From assembly GCF_014212015.1 (NCBI RefSeq), contig NZ_JACJVN010000009.1:1-64000 (forward strand): a stretch of DNA of 64,000 nucleotides, in the 5' to 3' direction. Positions within the stretch are counted from its first letter, which is position 1. The number at the start of each line of letters is the position of its first letter. This document shows positions 26,315-34,943 of this stretch, one piece after another. This stretch comes from Cohnella lubricantis (lineage in GTDB: Bacteria; Bacillota; Bacilli; Paenibacillales; Paenibacillaceae). The notes under the pieces were generated by a model, which was given only the letters and a program-made list of their open reading frames with translations, searched no databases and had not been told where the DNA came from. The position numbers and the translations under genes are program-made.

Positions 26315-28105
26315 TTGATGATGGAACTAGACAGCAAACCTGTACTGCGTTCAGAATATCCCAGACCTCAGTTTCACCGTCAGGATTGGTTGAGCCTGAA
26401 CGGCGAATGGGAATTTACTTATGACGATGCGGCGAATGGGGAAGATGAACGGTGGTATCTAGCAGATGCATCCGCTCCTTTCACGCGTACCATCGAGGTG
26501 CCTTTTACGTTTCAAAGCAAGCTTAGCGGCATTGACGACCCGGCTTTTCACGATGTGGTGTGGTATCGCCGATCGTTCGAGATTCCGGAGCCATGGCAAG
26601 GCAAGCGGATTGTGCTTCGCTTCGGCGCGGTCGATTACTTGGCGAAGGTGTGGGTGAACGGACAGCTGGTCGCCGTGCATGAAGGCGGACATACGCCGTT
26701 CCACGCGGATATTACTTCCGCGCTCGCCCAAGGAAGCAATACCGTCGTCCTGCGGGCGGAGGACTTCAGCCGTGACATCACGTTGCCGAGAGGCAAGCAG
26801 TATTGGCTCGAGAATTCGGCCAGCATCTTCTATACGCGTACGACCGGTATCTGGCAGAGCGTCTGGCTGGAGCCTGTAGCCCCGGTGCATCTGAGCAAGA
26901 TCAAGCTGACGCCTGACATCGACCGCAATGAGATCCGGGTTCGGGCTTTCTTGGACGGACTCAAGGATTCGGCTTCGGGGGTGGGCGAGCTTCAGCTGCA
27001 GGTGTCGGTGACGTTCGAGGGCAGGCCGGTTGCGGAAGATCGGTTGACGGTCCGGCATCCGGAAGAGAGGCGGACGATCGGGCTGCACGACTTTGCCGAC
27101 CATGGACTGGGCCGGCTGTGGAGTCCGGAGCATCCGAACCTGTACGACATTCGGTTCCGTCTTCTTCGAGACGGGGAGGTTCTCGATGAGGTCTCGAGCT
27201 ACTTCGGGATGCGGAAGATCTCGATTGAGAACGGGAAGTTCTGCTTGAATAACCGTCCTTACTTCCAGCGGCTGGCACTGGATCAGGGCTACTTCCCTGA
27301 AGGCGTGCTGACGGCTCCTTCGGACGAAGCGCTTAAGCGGGATGTCGAGCTCGCGAAGGAGATGGGCTTCAACGGCGTCCGCAAGCACCAGAAGACGGAG
27401 GACCCTCGGTTCCTGTATTGGTGCGACCGCATCGGCTTGCTGTTATGGAGCGAAGCGGCGAATGCGTACGACTACTCGGAGGAGTATGTGCGCCGGTACA
27501 CCAAGGAGTGGCAGGAGATTATCGAACGCGACTACAACCATCCTTGTATCGTTGCCTGGGTTCCGCTGAATGAGAGCTGGGGCATCCCGAACGTCCAGAT
27601 CGATAAGCGCCAGCAGCAGCATGGTTTGGCCATGTATCATCTGACGAAGTCTCTCGACGATACGCGGCCTGTCATCTATAACGACGGATGGGAGCATATG
27701 ACTACCGATCTGGTGACGATTCACGATTACGAGAGCCGTCAAGAGGTGCTGGAGAACCGGTATGCGACGACGGAATCCGCCGTGAACGCGATGCCGGCCA
27801 ATCGCAATATCTTCGTCGGCGGCGCATCCTATCAGGGACAGCCGATTCTCGTATCGGAGTTCGGCGGCATTGCCTTCAAGAAGAGCGATTGGGAAGGCTG
27901 GGGTTACTCCGGCGCGGAGAACGAGGAGGACTTCTTGGGCAAGCTGAAGGCGGTGGTCGATCCGATGCTCACGTCGCCGGTTATCCAAGGCTATTGCTAC
28001 ACGCAATTGACGGACGTCGAGCAGGAGATCAACGGCTTGCTCACGTACGACCGGCAGCCGAAGGCGCCGCTTGAGGAGATCCGCCGGATTATGACGGGGA
28101 GATAG
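26315..28105 (+). CDS. Glycoside hydrolase family 2 protein
   Basis: Intracellular beta-glycosidase (beta-galactosidase, glucuronidase or mannosidase-like), 596 residues. It has an N-terminal jelly-roll sugar-binding domain (about 1-185), an immunoglobulin-like domain (about 190-305) and a TIM-barrel with the acid/base Glu in PLNESWG (about 419) and the nucleophile in LVSEFGG (about 514). Three starts are possible: TTG 26315, ATG 26318 and ATG 26321, all after GAGGAG. As the last gene of the ABC operon it probably hydrolyses the imported oligosaccharide. The exact sugar cannot be read. Confidence 0.9.
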   Translation: MMMELDSKPVLRSEYPRPQFHRQDWLSLNGEWEFTYDDAANGEDERWYLADASAPFTRTIEVPFTFQSKLSGIDDPAFHDVVWYRRSFEIPEPWQGKRIVLRFGAVDYLAKVWVNGQLVAVHEGGHTPFHADITSALAQGSNTVVLRAEDFSRDITLPRGKQYWLENSASIFYTRTTGIWQSVWLEPVAPVHLSKIKLTPDIDRNEIRVRAFLDGLKDSASGVGELQLQVSVTFEGRPVAEDRLTVRHPEERRTIGLHDFADHGLGRLWSPEHPNLYDIRFRLLRDGEVLDEVSSYFGMRKISIENGKFCLNNRPYFQRLALDQGYFPEGVLTAPSDEALKRDVELAKEMGFNGVRKHQKTEDPRFLYWCDRIGLLLWSEAANAYDYSEEYVRRYTKEWQEIIERDYNHPCIVAWVPLNESWGIPNVQIDKRQQQHGLAMYHLTKSLDDTRPVIYNDGWEHMTTDLVTIHDYESRQEVLENRYATTESAVNAMPANRNIFVGGASYQGQPILVSEFGGIAFKKSDWEGWGYSGAENEEDFLGKLKAVVDPMLTSPVIQGYCYTQLTDVEQEINGLLTYDRQPKAPLEEIRRIMTGR

Positions 28106-28203
28106 CGTCCAGGTTGGCAGACAGGTGCGTCTGCTGCTCCTGCCGCTAGTTGGCGGTCTGGCCCAAGGATGCGCTTCGGATCCAGAATCGTTATAATATG
28201 GAG

Positions 28204-28228
28204 TAGCCGTCGGCAAATTCGGCGGCTA
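28204..28228 (+). terminator. Hairpin after the GH2 operon
   Basis: TAGCCGTCG, loop gcaaatt, CGGCGGCTA form a 9-bp stem with one G-T pair, followed by TTCTATAT. A weak terminator or the leader hairpin of the dinB-like gene; a TATAAT at 28192-28197 just upstream makes the second possible. Confidence 0.4.
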
Positions 28229-28258
28229 TTCTATATAGGCCGAAGGAGTAATCGTGAG

Positions 28259-28717
28259 ATGACGAACGTCAATGAATTCATGCGAAGTTGGCTCAGCCAC
28301 CGCAAAGTACTGCATCAGATGCTGGAAGAAGTCTCAACCGAGCAGCTGTCGCTCCGGCCATGGGAGAAGGCGATGTCCGTCTCGGAGCTGGCGCAGCATA
28401 TCGCCGGAGCGATGGGCATGTTCGCCGAGACAGTGAAGAATGGCGCCTTCACGCCGGGAGCGCCTGCGAAGGAGATCGCGACGGCAGACGAGCTGCGAGC
28501 CATCGTATCCGCGGAGACGGAGAAGGCGGAAGCGACGCTGCGGTCGCTGACGGAAGAGCAGCTTAGCCGGTCGGTCGACTTCTTCGGCCGTTCGGTGCCG
28601 GGTCATACGCTGCTTCAAGAAGCGAAGGATCATGAGATTCATCACAAGGGCCAGCTGTTTGTCTACCTGCGCCAGGCGGGTATTGAGAAGCTGCCGTTCT
28701 TCGTGAACCACGGGTAA
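28259..28717 (+). CDS. DinB-family protein
   Basis: Four-helix-bundle metal-binding protein of 152 residues. The metal-site histidines appear in SELAQHIAGAMG and in DHEIHHKGQLFVYLRQAG, the signature of the DinB/YfiT-like family. Many members are thiol transferases or of unknown role. GAAGGAG lies 11 bases before the ATG. It is a single-gene unit with a terminator after it. Confidence 0.85.
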   Translation: MTNVNEFMRSWLSHRKVLHQMLEEVSTEQLSLRPWEKAMSVSELAQHIAGAMGMFAETVKNGAFTPGAPAKEIATADELRAIVSAETEKAEATLRSLTEEQLSRSVDFFGRSVPGHTLLQEAKDHEIHHKGQLFVYLRQAGIEKLPFFVNHG

Positions 28718-28743
28718 GACGTTATAATCTGCGCGCGAATGTG

Positions 28744-28770
28744 GCCAGTCGGATTGCCGGCTGGCTTTTT
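28744..28770 (+). terminator. Terminator after the DinB gene
   Basis: GCCAGTCGG, loop attg, CCGGCTGGC, then TTTTT. Confidence 0.8.
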
Positions 28771-28860
28771 CACATGCTTTTTGATAGAAAATATTGGATT
28801 GTTCAAGGCGTTGTTTACTATAATTAACTTATGAGATTCGTAGAGTACGGGAGGGGTACG

Positions 28861-30351
28861 ATGAGGGAGATGTGGAAGATGAGGAAGTATGCGATGGTCT
28901 TAATGGCGCTGGCTCTAACGATAATCTTGACGCCCGATACGGTAACCGCTGCTTCAGCCGCTGTTCCCGGTTCGCCGATGGGCGTGACGGCGGCGGCAGG
29001 CGATGGCCAAGCAACGGTAAGCTTCTCGCCCCCGGCCAGCGACGGCGGCAGCGCCATTACAGGCTACATCGTAACGGCGAGTCCCGGAGGTGCCGCCGCG
29101 ACAGGAACGGCCAGTCCGATCACGGTGAACGGCCTCACGAACGGCACCGATTACACGTTCACGGTCGCTGCCGTGAACGCTGCCGGGACCGGGGCAGCTT
29201 CGATGGCGTCCAACAGCGTTAAGCCGTTTGCCGTTCCGCCTTCGATCGATGATTCGTTCATCAACATGGGCGGCATTCTCGTATACCCGGACTCGATCGA
29301 CCCCGAGAAGCCGTCGATCACGATGGAAGTGAAGCCCGCTCAAGGCGTTGCCTACGTCAGCATACCGGCTGACATCTTGCAGAGCTACGCTGAACGCAAT
29401 GCGGACTTCTTCATGGAGATCAGAGCCCCTTACGGCAGCTATCGATTGCCGGCTCGATTGCCATCGCTGATCCCCGGTTTATCGGAGCTGCTGAAGGCTC
29501 AGAGCTTAAGCATGGAGGACATCCGATTCCGAATCACCTTGACGGATAAATCAAGCTATCCCTCCATCCAATCGGCATTGACGGAAGGATTGCCGAATGC
29601 TCAACCGATTGGCCCGGCCGTTGACTTCGGCATCGAGATCGTCCGGATCGAGACCGGACAAGTGATCGGCCATGTCGATACGTTCAAGGAACCGGTCATA
29701 AGGCTTATTCCGCTGCCTAGCGACTTGACCGCTATGCCGGAACGCTGGGGCGTATTCCGTTACGATGAAGCGAATCAGCGGTTCGACTTCGTGCCTGCGC
29801 GCGCCATACAGATCGACGGCTTCTGGCACGCGCTCATCAACTCGAACACGAACAGCGTCTATGTCGCGGCGGATAACGCCGTGAGCTTCTCCGATGTGCC
29901 TAGCTCGCATTGGGCATACTCGGCTATCGACTTAGCCGCATCGAAGGGGCTCGTCGCGGGTGTAGGCGGCGGCCGGTTCGCGCCGAGCCAGCCGGTCACC
30001 GGGGCGGAATTCGCTGCGATGCTGAAGCGGGCGATCGGGGTTGAGGTGCTAATCGGCAACGGGGCTGCATCCGATCAGCCGCTGACGCGCGAGGAGATGG
30101 CGAGTATGCTGGCAGCCGCCGTTCGATCGGTGCAGCCGCAGACAGCCCCTGCTTCGGTATCATTGGACGCATACAAGGATATCGCAGCCGTCAGCTTGGA
30201 CCATCTGGCAGACATCCAGCTCATGATCGAGCTTGGCATCATGACCGGTTCAAGCGCGGATACGTTTGACCCGAAGGGTGTGACGACTCGCGCGCAAGCG
30301 GCCATCGTATTCGTTCGCACGCTGCAAGCGTTGGAGTTGATCGATGGTTGA
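28861..30351 (+). CDS. Secreted Fn3 and SLH domain surface protein
   Basis: 496 residues from the ATG at 28861, which follows GGGAGGGG; the upstream ATG at 28831 has no such site. A signal peptide (about 1-32, ending TVTAAS) is followed by one fibronectin type III domain (about 35-120), a middle region of about 210 residues that I do not recognise (VKPAQGVAYVSIPADILQ...), and SLH repeats at the C-terminus (FSDVPSSHWAYSAIDLAASK, GRFAPSQPVTGAEFAAM). The same unknown-plus-SLH arrangement ends the chitinase at 37-41 kb. Anchored to the cell wall; no enzyme domain is seen. Confidence 0.85.
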   Translation: MREMWKMRKYAMVLMALALTIILTPDTVTAASAAVPGSPMGVTAAAGDGQATVSFSPPASDGGSAITGYIVTASPGGAAATGTASPITVNGLTNGTDYTFTVAAVNAAGTGAASMASNSVKPFAVPPSIDDSFINMGGILVYPDSIDPEKPSITMEVKPAQGVAYVSIPADILQSYAERNADFFMEIRAPYGSYRLPARLPSLIPGLSELLKAQSLSMEDIRFRITLTDKSSYPSIQSALTEGLPNAQPIGPAVDFGIEIVRIETGQVIGHVDTFKEPVIRLIPLPSDLTAMPERWGVFRYDEANQRFDFVPARAIQIDGFWHALINSNTNSVYVAADNAVSFSDVPSSHWAYSAIDLAASKGLVAGVGGGRFAPSQPVTGAEFAAMLKRAIGVEVLIGNGAASDQPLTREEMASMLAAAVRSVQPQTAPASVSLDAYKDIAAVSLDHLADIQLMIELGIMTGSSADTFDPKGVTTRAQAAIVFVRTLQALELIDG

Positions 30352-30363
30352 GCCTTGAAATGC

Positions 30364-30401
30364 AATGGCAGCGCAGTGATTTTTTTCACTGCGCTGCCAT
30401 T
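30364..30401. terminator. Bidirectional terminator
   Basis: AATGGCAGCGCAGTGA pairs with TCACTGCGCTGCCATT around a T run: a 15-bp stem between the convergent SLH protein and lactonase genes. Confidence 0.85.
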
Positions 30402-30423
30402 CTTGATATACAACTATTCCTGA

Positions 30424-31500
30424 TTAGGCGAAGGCGGCGAAGCGGATGCACACCGGCTTGGACACCTTCAGCTCGCTGCCGGTCGGCGTCAGCTTGCCGG
30501 TCTCAGCATCTCGGCTGAACGTGACGACGTTGTTCCCGTCCCGATTGGCGACGAGCACGAACCGTCCGTCCGGCGACACGCCGAAGTTGCGCGGGTGGCC
30601 GCCGAGCGTCGGCGCGTATTCGATCGCCGACAGCCTGCCGCTCCCCGAATCGACGCGGTACACCGCAACGCTGTCGTGTCCGCGGTTGGAGCCGTACACG
30701 AACTTGCCGTCCGGCGACAGGTGAATGTCCGCCGTCGCGTTGTCTCCATCGTAGTTCTCCGGCAGCGTGGAGATCGTCTGGACGACGGCGAGCTTGCCGG
30801 CTGCCGCATCGTACGAATAGACGGTAATCGTGCTGCTCAGCTCGTTAATGCCATAGGCGTAAGGCAGCTCCGGATGGAACACGAAGTGGCGCGGGCCCGA
30901 TCCCGGCGCGATGCTCGTCTCGCCGTGGGGAACGAGGCGATGGTTCGGCGCATCCAGCTTGTACACGATCAACTTGTCCATCCCGAGATCGGAGACGACC
31001 GCATATTTGTTGTTCGGGTCGACGATGACCGAGTGGACGCGCGCTTGCGTCTGAGCCGGATGAACGCTCGACCCCTCATGCTTGTGAACCTCGGCCGACG
31101 GGCCTATGCGCCCGTCCTCCAGTATAGGCGAGACGCCCAACAGGCCGCCGTGATAGCTCGAAGTAACCGCTAACCGATGCGTGCGGTCCAGCGTAATGTG
31201 GCAAGTCGTCGCCGGCGTCGTCAGCTCATCGTTGATCCGCTGCAGCTTCCCTTCGGCCGGATCGAAGCGGAACGCGGCGGCCGCGCCGCTTTTCCGACCA
31301 TCGGCATCTTTATGCTCCATGATCGTATACAGCATGTTGTTGTCCTCGTTCGGGACGAGGAACGTCGGATTCAGCAGGCCGCTCGCCTGATCCAGCAGCT
31401 TCAGGCTGCCTGTCTGTTCATCATACGCGCAGGCGTATAAGCCCGGACCGTCCGCCTCCGCATAAGAACCGATAAATGCGAATATTTGTCTCGTCGTCAC
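30424..31500 (-). CDS. Lactonase family beta-propeller protein
   Basis: Cytoplasmic seven-bladed propeller of the 6-phosphogluconolactonase (Pgl/YkgB) type, 358 residues. Family motifs: IGSYAEADGPGLY, VHSVIVDPNNKYAVVSDLGMDKL, GSGPRHFVFHP, ADIHLSPDGKFVYGSNRGHDS and HPRNFGVSPDGRFVLVANRD. The GTG at 31500 is preferred, with GGGAGG 10 bases upstream; the ATG at 31524 would swallow that site. Some relatives hydrolyse 6-phosphogluconolactone, others act on different lactones. Stands alone. Confidence 0.87.
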   Translation of the reverse strand: MTTRQIFAFIGSYAEADGPGLYACAYDEQTGSLKLLDQASGLLNPTFLVPNEDNNMLYTIMEHKDADGRKSGAAAAFRFDPAEGKLQRINDELTTPATTCHITLDRTHRLAVTSSYHGGLLGVSPILEDGRIGPSAEVHKHEGSSVHPAQTQARVHSVIVDPNNKYAVVSDLGMDKLIVYKLDAPNHRLVPHGETSIAPGSGPRHFVFHPELPYAYGINELSSTITVYSYDAAAGKLAVVQTISTLPENYDGDNATADIHLSPDGKFVYGSNRGHDSVAVYRVDSGSGRLSAIEYAPTLGGHPRNFGVSPDGRFVLVANRDGNNVVTFSRDAETGKLTPTGSELKVSKPVCIRFAAFA

Positions 31501-31587
31501 GACATAAGCACCTCCCAATAACATATCGCTCTAAAGTTGAATTGTAGCACTAAACGGGCCAAAACGCATATTTAGCCTCTCATTAAT

Positions 31588-32307
31588 TCAGCCAATAGGC
31601 CAACGGAACGGCTCGGGCGTGTTCGAATCGCGCACCAGCTGCATCACATCCGCTATGGTCAGGCCGCGCTCCCGCATGTCGTCGATGTAGAAGTCCGCGC
31701 GAATGAGACCTCTGTGCAGAATGATCGCCCGGTCGACCACGTTCTCGATCTCGTCGATCAAATGAGTCGTCAGCAGCACCGTCTCGCGGCCGGACAGCCC
31801 GGAGACGATCTGGTTAACGGAATCGCGCCGCGAGAAGATGTCCTTCCCGACGAAGGGTTCGTCCATCAGCAGATAGTCGGCCCGCTTGGCGAGCCCGGCG
31901 CAGATCTCGAGCGAGAGCTTCTGGCCTTTGGAGAACGTCCGGATCTTCCGCTTCTCCGGCAGCTCGTAGGCGTTGACCAACTGATCGTAATAGGCGCGGT
32001 CGAACCGCGGGAAGAATTCCGCCAGGAATTCGCCGTAATCGCCGGGCGTCAGATCAGGGAGGAAGGTGCCCTCCTCCGTGACGAACGCGATGCGGTCGTA
32101 GAGCTCCTTAACCGTCCGGCCTTCGATTCGAACCTCATAATCGTGCGTCTCTCCGATGCCCATAATCGCTTTGAGCAGGCTCGTCTTCCCGCTGCCGTTC
32201 TCCCCCAGAATGCCGACGAACTCGCCGCTGTTGATCGTCAGGCTCTTCACGTATTGGATAGAGTTGCTGACATAATAGCGCGCATTCACGAATTGCAGTT
32301 CGATCAT
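31588..32307 (-). CDS. ABC transporter ATP-binding protein
   Basis: ATPase of 239 residues from the ATG at 32307 (GTGGAGGC upstream). Walker A GENGSGKTS is at 35-43, the signature is the variant FSKGQKLSLE, and Walker B is YLLMDEPF followed by the TTH switch His. The FSKGQK signature is typical of YtrB/EcsA-like ATPases regulated by GntR proteins. It is the last gene of a four-gene operon: GntR regulator, six-helix permease, anchored protein, ATPase. Confidence 0.92.
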   Translation of the reverse strand: MIELQFVNARYYVSNSIQYVKSLTINSGEFVGILGENGSGKTSLLKAIMGIGETHDYEVRIEGRTVKELYDRIAFVTEEGTFLPDLTPGDYGEFLAEFFPRFDRAYYDQLVNAYELPEKRKIRTFSKGQKLSLEICAGLAKRADYLLMDEPFVGKDIFSRRDSVNQIVSGLSGRETVLLTTHLIDEIENVVDRAIILHRGLIRADFYIDDMRERGLTIADVMQLVRDSNTPEPFRWPIG

Positions 32308-32332
32308 GGATGCTGCCTCCACTCGCAATCGA

Positions 32333-33619
32333 TTAATCAATCGCTAGATTGGTGTAAGAGCGGGATCTCATGTCGCCGTCAGCGATCGTCCCGTCTTCGT
32401 AATCATCGTTCTGATCGGTTACGAGTTCTCCTTTGTATGCCAGCTTCGATTGATCGTAGACATAGAGGTAGAAGCGATGCGGACGAGCGATCTCATTCAC
32501 GTCATTCGGGTCGGAGCTACGGGCTTCCTTATACGCTCGGATCACGTACAGTTTGCCGTTGAGGTAGCGGATAGCCGACCGTTCATCGATGAGATGCTGG
32601 CTCTCCTCTTCCGACCGATCGGCTTCGACTTGATTCACGATCCGCACGCCGTCCGCCAGATCCGCACTCAGCATCAGTTGTCTGGAGCGGCTTCCTCTAA
32701 AGCTCAGATTCAGAATGCCCAGCTTCGAATCGCTGAACGCTTCATAGCTGGAGGAATAGGCGATCGCGCCGTCTGATCGTTCGGCTTCGGCGGCCGGACG
32801 CTGCAATTGGAAGTTCGGCAAGGCAGCCTCTCCAAGAAGAGCGCCGCTGCCGCTGTCGAAGCTTCGGATAACGAGCTCGCCGTTCGCTGCCGAGATCAGT
32901 ACGAGCTTGTCGCCGACGGCCTCTAGACCGAGCACCTCTATATTGGGCTGTTCAGCGGATTCGTTCGCCCTCAGGTCGAGTTCCGCGATCAGGCGCGGCG
33001 GATATTGCTTCTGGGCATTCACGAATAATTCATCCGCCCAATGGAAGAAGTTGAGCTCGTAGATCCCGCTGCTGCCCGTCGACCGAGAGGATACCGGCAC
33101 TGTGAAAAAAACCCGGTCCCCGTTCTTGGCAATCCCATATTCCAGCGGATTGGCCAAATCGATGTTCCCGTTCTCGTCTTTGCCGTAATGGATCGTTGGC
33201 GTTACGATCGCTTTGCCATCCGGAACATAGTAGATATTATAAAGCTTCGGCTTAAGGGATAGAATCTCGAAGGTCCCCAACCCTTCTACGCTGAACATCG
33301 TGTCGTCTATTCGTTTGTCGGCGCCCGGCACGTAATGATAGGGATAGGTGAACTCCGGCTGCCGGAAAACTTCCGTCTCTGTCCTCAGCTTCCCATTCTC
33401 TATGTGAAAATGGACCGAGTGATAGCCGTCCCGCAACTCGCCGCTTATCACGGCATCGGCGATAGCTTCACGGCTGCCGGAGAGATCGTTCAGCTCGAAG
33501 GCGGCTTCGTCCTTCATCGCGTATGTGCTTGCGCCGATGGCAAGAAGGAGAGCTGCGCCCAAGCCCAATGCGGGAATGGCGGCATGCTTGCGCATCCTTG
33601 CCCATGCCGTCTTGTTCAT
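32333..33619 (-). CDS. Membrane-anchored extracytoplasmic protein of unknown function
   Basis: I do not recognise this 428-residue protein. It has one N-terminal membrane segment (about 13-34, AAIPALGLGAALLLAIGAS) and a large exported domain with no Cys motif. Stretches such as EVLGLEAVGDKLVLISAANG, LGILNLSFRGSR and SAIRYLNGKLYVIRAY suggest repeated beta-strand blades of a propeller. The ATG overlaps the permease stop (ATGA) and the ATPase follows 25 bases after, so it is likely a working part of this ABC system, perhaps a sensor or lid. Confidence 0.7.
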   Translation of the reverse strand: MNKTAWARMRKHAAIPALGLGAALLLAIGASTYAMKDEAAFELNDLSGSREAIADAVISGELRDGYHSVHFHIENGKLRTETEVFRQPEFTYPYHYVPGADKRIDDTMFSVEGLGTFEILSLKPKLYNIYYVPDGKAIVTPTIHYGKDENGNIDLANPLEYGIAKNGDRVFFTVPVSSRSTGSSGIYELNFFHWADELFVNAQKQYPPRLIAELDLRANESAEQPNIEVLGLEAVGDKLVLISAANGELVIRSFDSGSGALLGEAALPNFQLQRPAAEAERSDGAIAYSSSYEAFSDSKLGILNLSFRGSRSRQLMLSADLADGVRIVNQVEADRSEEESQHLIDERSAIRYLNGKLYVIRAYKEARSSDPNDVNEIARPHRFYLYVYDQSKLAYKGELVTDQNDDYEDGTIADGDMRSRSYTNLAID

Positions 33620-34398
33620 GCGACAGCACCCCTTCGAATCAGCCATAGACTGTGCCATACGAAGAGGCCGCTAAGCGCGAGCATTAAGAGACTGCTGGCG
33701 TACAAGCCAGTGGGAGAGGTGTAATGGTTAACCTCATTCAGCCGATAAGCGACCGCCCGGTACAGGAGATAGCCGGCAGCGGCGATGGCGGCGAAGCCTT
33801 CGTACCTCCGGCATCGTTCGCATAGAGCGCCGTAGTAGAATCCGGCAGCGATGACGGCCAGTATGCTGAAGGAGGAGAGGGCTCGGCTGAAGCTGAACGG
33901 CAGCAGCAGGCGGAAGAAGTCGGATCGCACGAACGCGAGGAACAGGCCGTTGTGCATGACGAGCTTGCCTTCATAGACGGAGCGGGCTTGGTGCTCGAAG
34001 ATCGCATATCCTAGATGAATGCTGATCAGCTGCGCGGCGAGCAGCAGCAGGAGGCAAGCGATGAAGACGAACAGCTTGCTGAAGTAGAGCGACTCGCGCC
34101 GAACGGGCAGCGTCAAGTACGTATAGATGCTTTTGCCGCTCCAATAGCCTCTATATATCGTGATCAGGAAGTAGGCGCATAAGAGCGTGAGCAAGAGCAG
34201 GAACAGAATCGGGCAGCCCGACGCGGCGTATAGATCTTCATACCGGGGGTGAGCCGTCAGTTCGCCGGAATCGCTTGACGCCGAATGCAGCAGCAATAAA
34301 GGCACGATAATCGCGGCAGCGCACAACAGCGCGATGAACCGCAGCCAGCGGCTGAATTCATGGTTCAGAAGACGATACAAGCCGTTCAAACGAATCAT
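33616..34398 (-). CDS. ABC transporter membrane protein
   Basis: Integral membrane protein of 260 residues with about six hydrophobic segments (FIALLCAAAIIVPLLLL, ILFLLLLTLLCAYFLI, LFVFIACLLLLLAAQLI and others). A YLTLPVRRESLYFSKL segment after the second helix resembles the coupling region of ABC-2-type permeases (LPVSR...SK). It sits 2 bases after the GntR gene and overlaps the next gene by 4 bases. The permease of the GntR-controlled ABC operon. Confidence 0.8.
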   Translation of the reverse strand: MIRLNGLYRLLNHEFSRWLRFIALLCAAAIIVPLLLLHSASSDSGELTAHPRYEDLYAASGCPILFLLLLTLLCAYFLITIYRGYWSGKSIYTYLTLPVRRESLYFSKLFVFIACLLLLLAAQLISIHLGYAIFEHQARSVYEGKLVMHNGLFLAFVRSDFFRLLLPFSFSRALSSFSILAVIAAGFYYGALCERCRRYEGFAAIAAAGYLLYRAVAYRLNEVNHYTSPTGLYASSLLMLALSGLFVWHSLWLIRRGAVA

Positions 34399-34400
34399 CT

Positions 34401-34790
34401 CTACTCCACCTCCCAGTATTCGCGGATGAGCTCCACAACGGAGTCGAACGACAGCTGAAGCTCTTGGGCCGAATCGACGAACGGCTTCACGAGTTCGCGG
34501 GTCAGCTCATTCTCGATCCGGGCTATGATCTCGCTATCGACATAGATAATGCTGCCCAGGGTGCTGCTGGTGCGTACATAGCCTTCGTCCTCCATCAGCT
34601 TGAACGCCTTCTGGACTGTATTCGGGTTAATGCTGAGCTGCGCGGCGACTTCCCGCCTGGAAGGCAGTTTGTCTCCGGACAAGGCGCGTCGGAGCCAGAT
34701 TTGCCTTTTCACATACATTGCAGCTTGTATATAGACCGGATCCCGGTTGTTCAACCTCAGATCGTAGAAGTTCAGCACACGCCTCGTCAC
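34401..34790 (-). CDS. GntR-family (YtrA subfamily) regulator
   Basis: Repressor of 129 residues: an N-terminal winged helix (DPVYIQAAMYVKRQIWLRRALSGDKLPSRREVAAQLSINP region, ending NTVQKAFKLMEDEGYV) and a short C-terminal helical segment of about 45 residues, the size of YtrA-type proteins that control ABC operons and often respond to wall-active antibiotics. GTG start at 34790; a GTG at 34778 is possible. An operator-like dyad overlaps its promoter, so the operon is probably autoregulated. Confidence 0.88.
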   Translation of the reverse strand: MTRRVLNFYDLRLNNRDPVYIQAAMYVKRQIWLRRALSGDKLPSRREVAAQLSINPNTVQKAFKLMEDEGYVRTSSTLGSIIYVDSEIIARIENELTRELVKPFVDSAQELQLSFDSVVELIREYWEVE

Positions 34791-34808
34791 CCGCCTTCTC
34801 GCTTGATT

Positions 34809-34840
34809 GTATTATGGGTATAGTACAGCGGGATTGTCAA
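34809..34840 (-). promoter_or_regulatory. Promoter and operator of the GntR-ABC operon
   Basis: On the minus strand: TTGACA (34840-34835), 18 bases, CATAAT (34816-34811). The dyad GTACTAT-accc-ATAATAC (34826-34809) lies across the -10 box; arms match at 6 of 7 bases. Position and form suit binding by the YtrA-type product. Confidence 0.65.
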
Positions 34841-34869
34841 TGGGCATCCGTCTTGCCTCATCTGCATGA

Positions 34870-34902
34870 ACACAAGAACAATCCGCCTGAATAGACGGAT
34901 TG
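34870..34902 (-). terminator. Terminator after the aminopeptidase gene
   Basis: On the minus strand CAATCCG, a 10-base loop, CGGATTG, then TTCTTGTGTT. Confidence 0.55.
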
Positions 34903-34943
34903 CCTGTCTGTTGATGATTCAATTTGCTCTTCGGCAATGCAGC

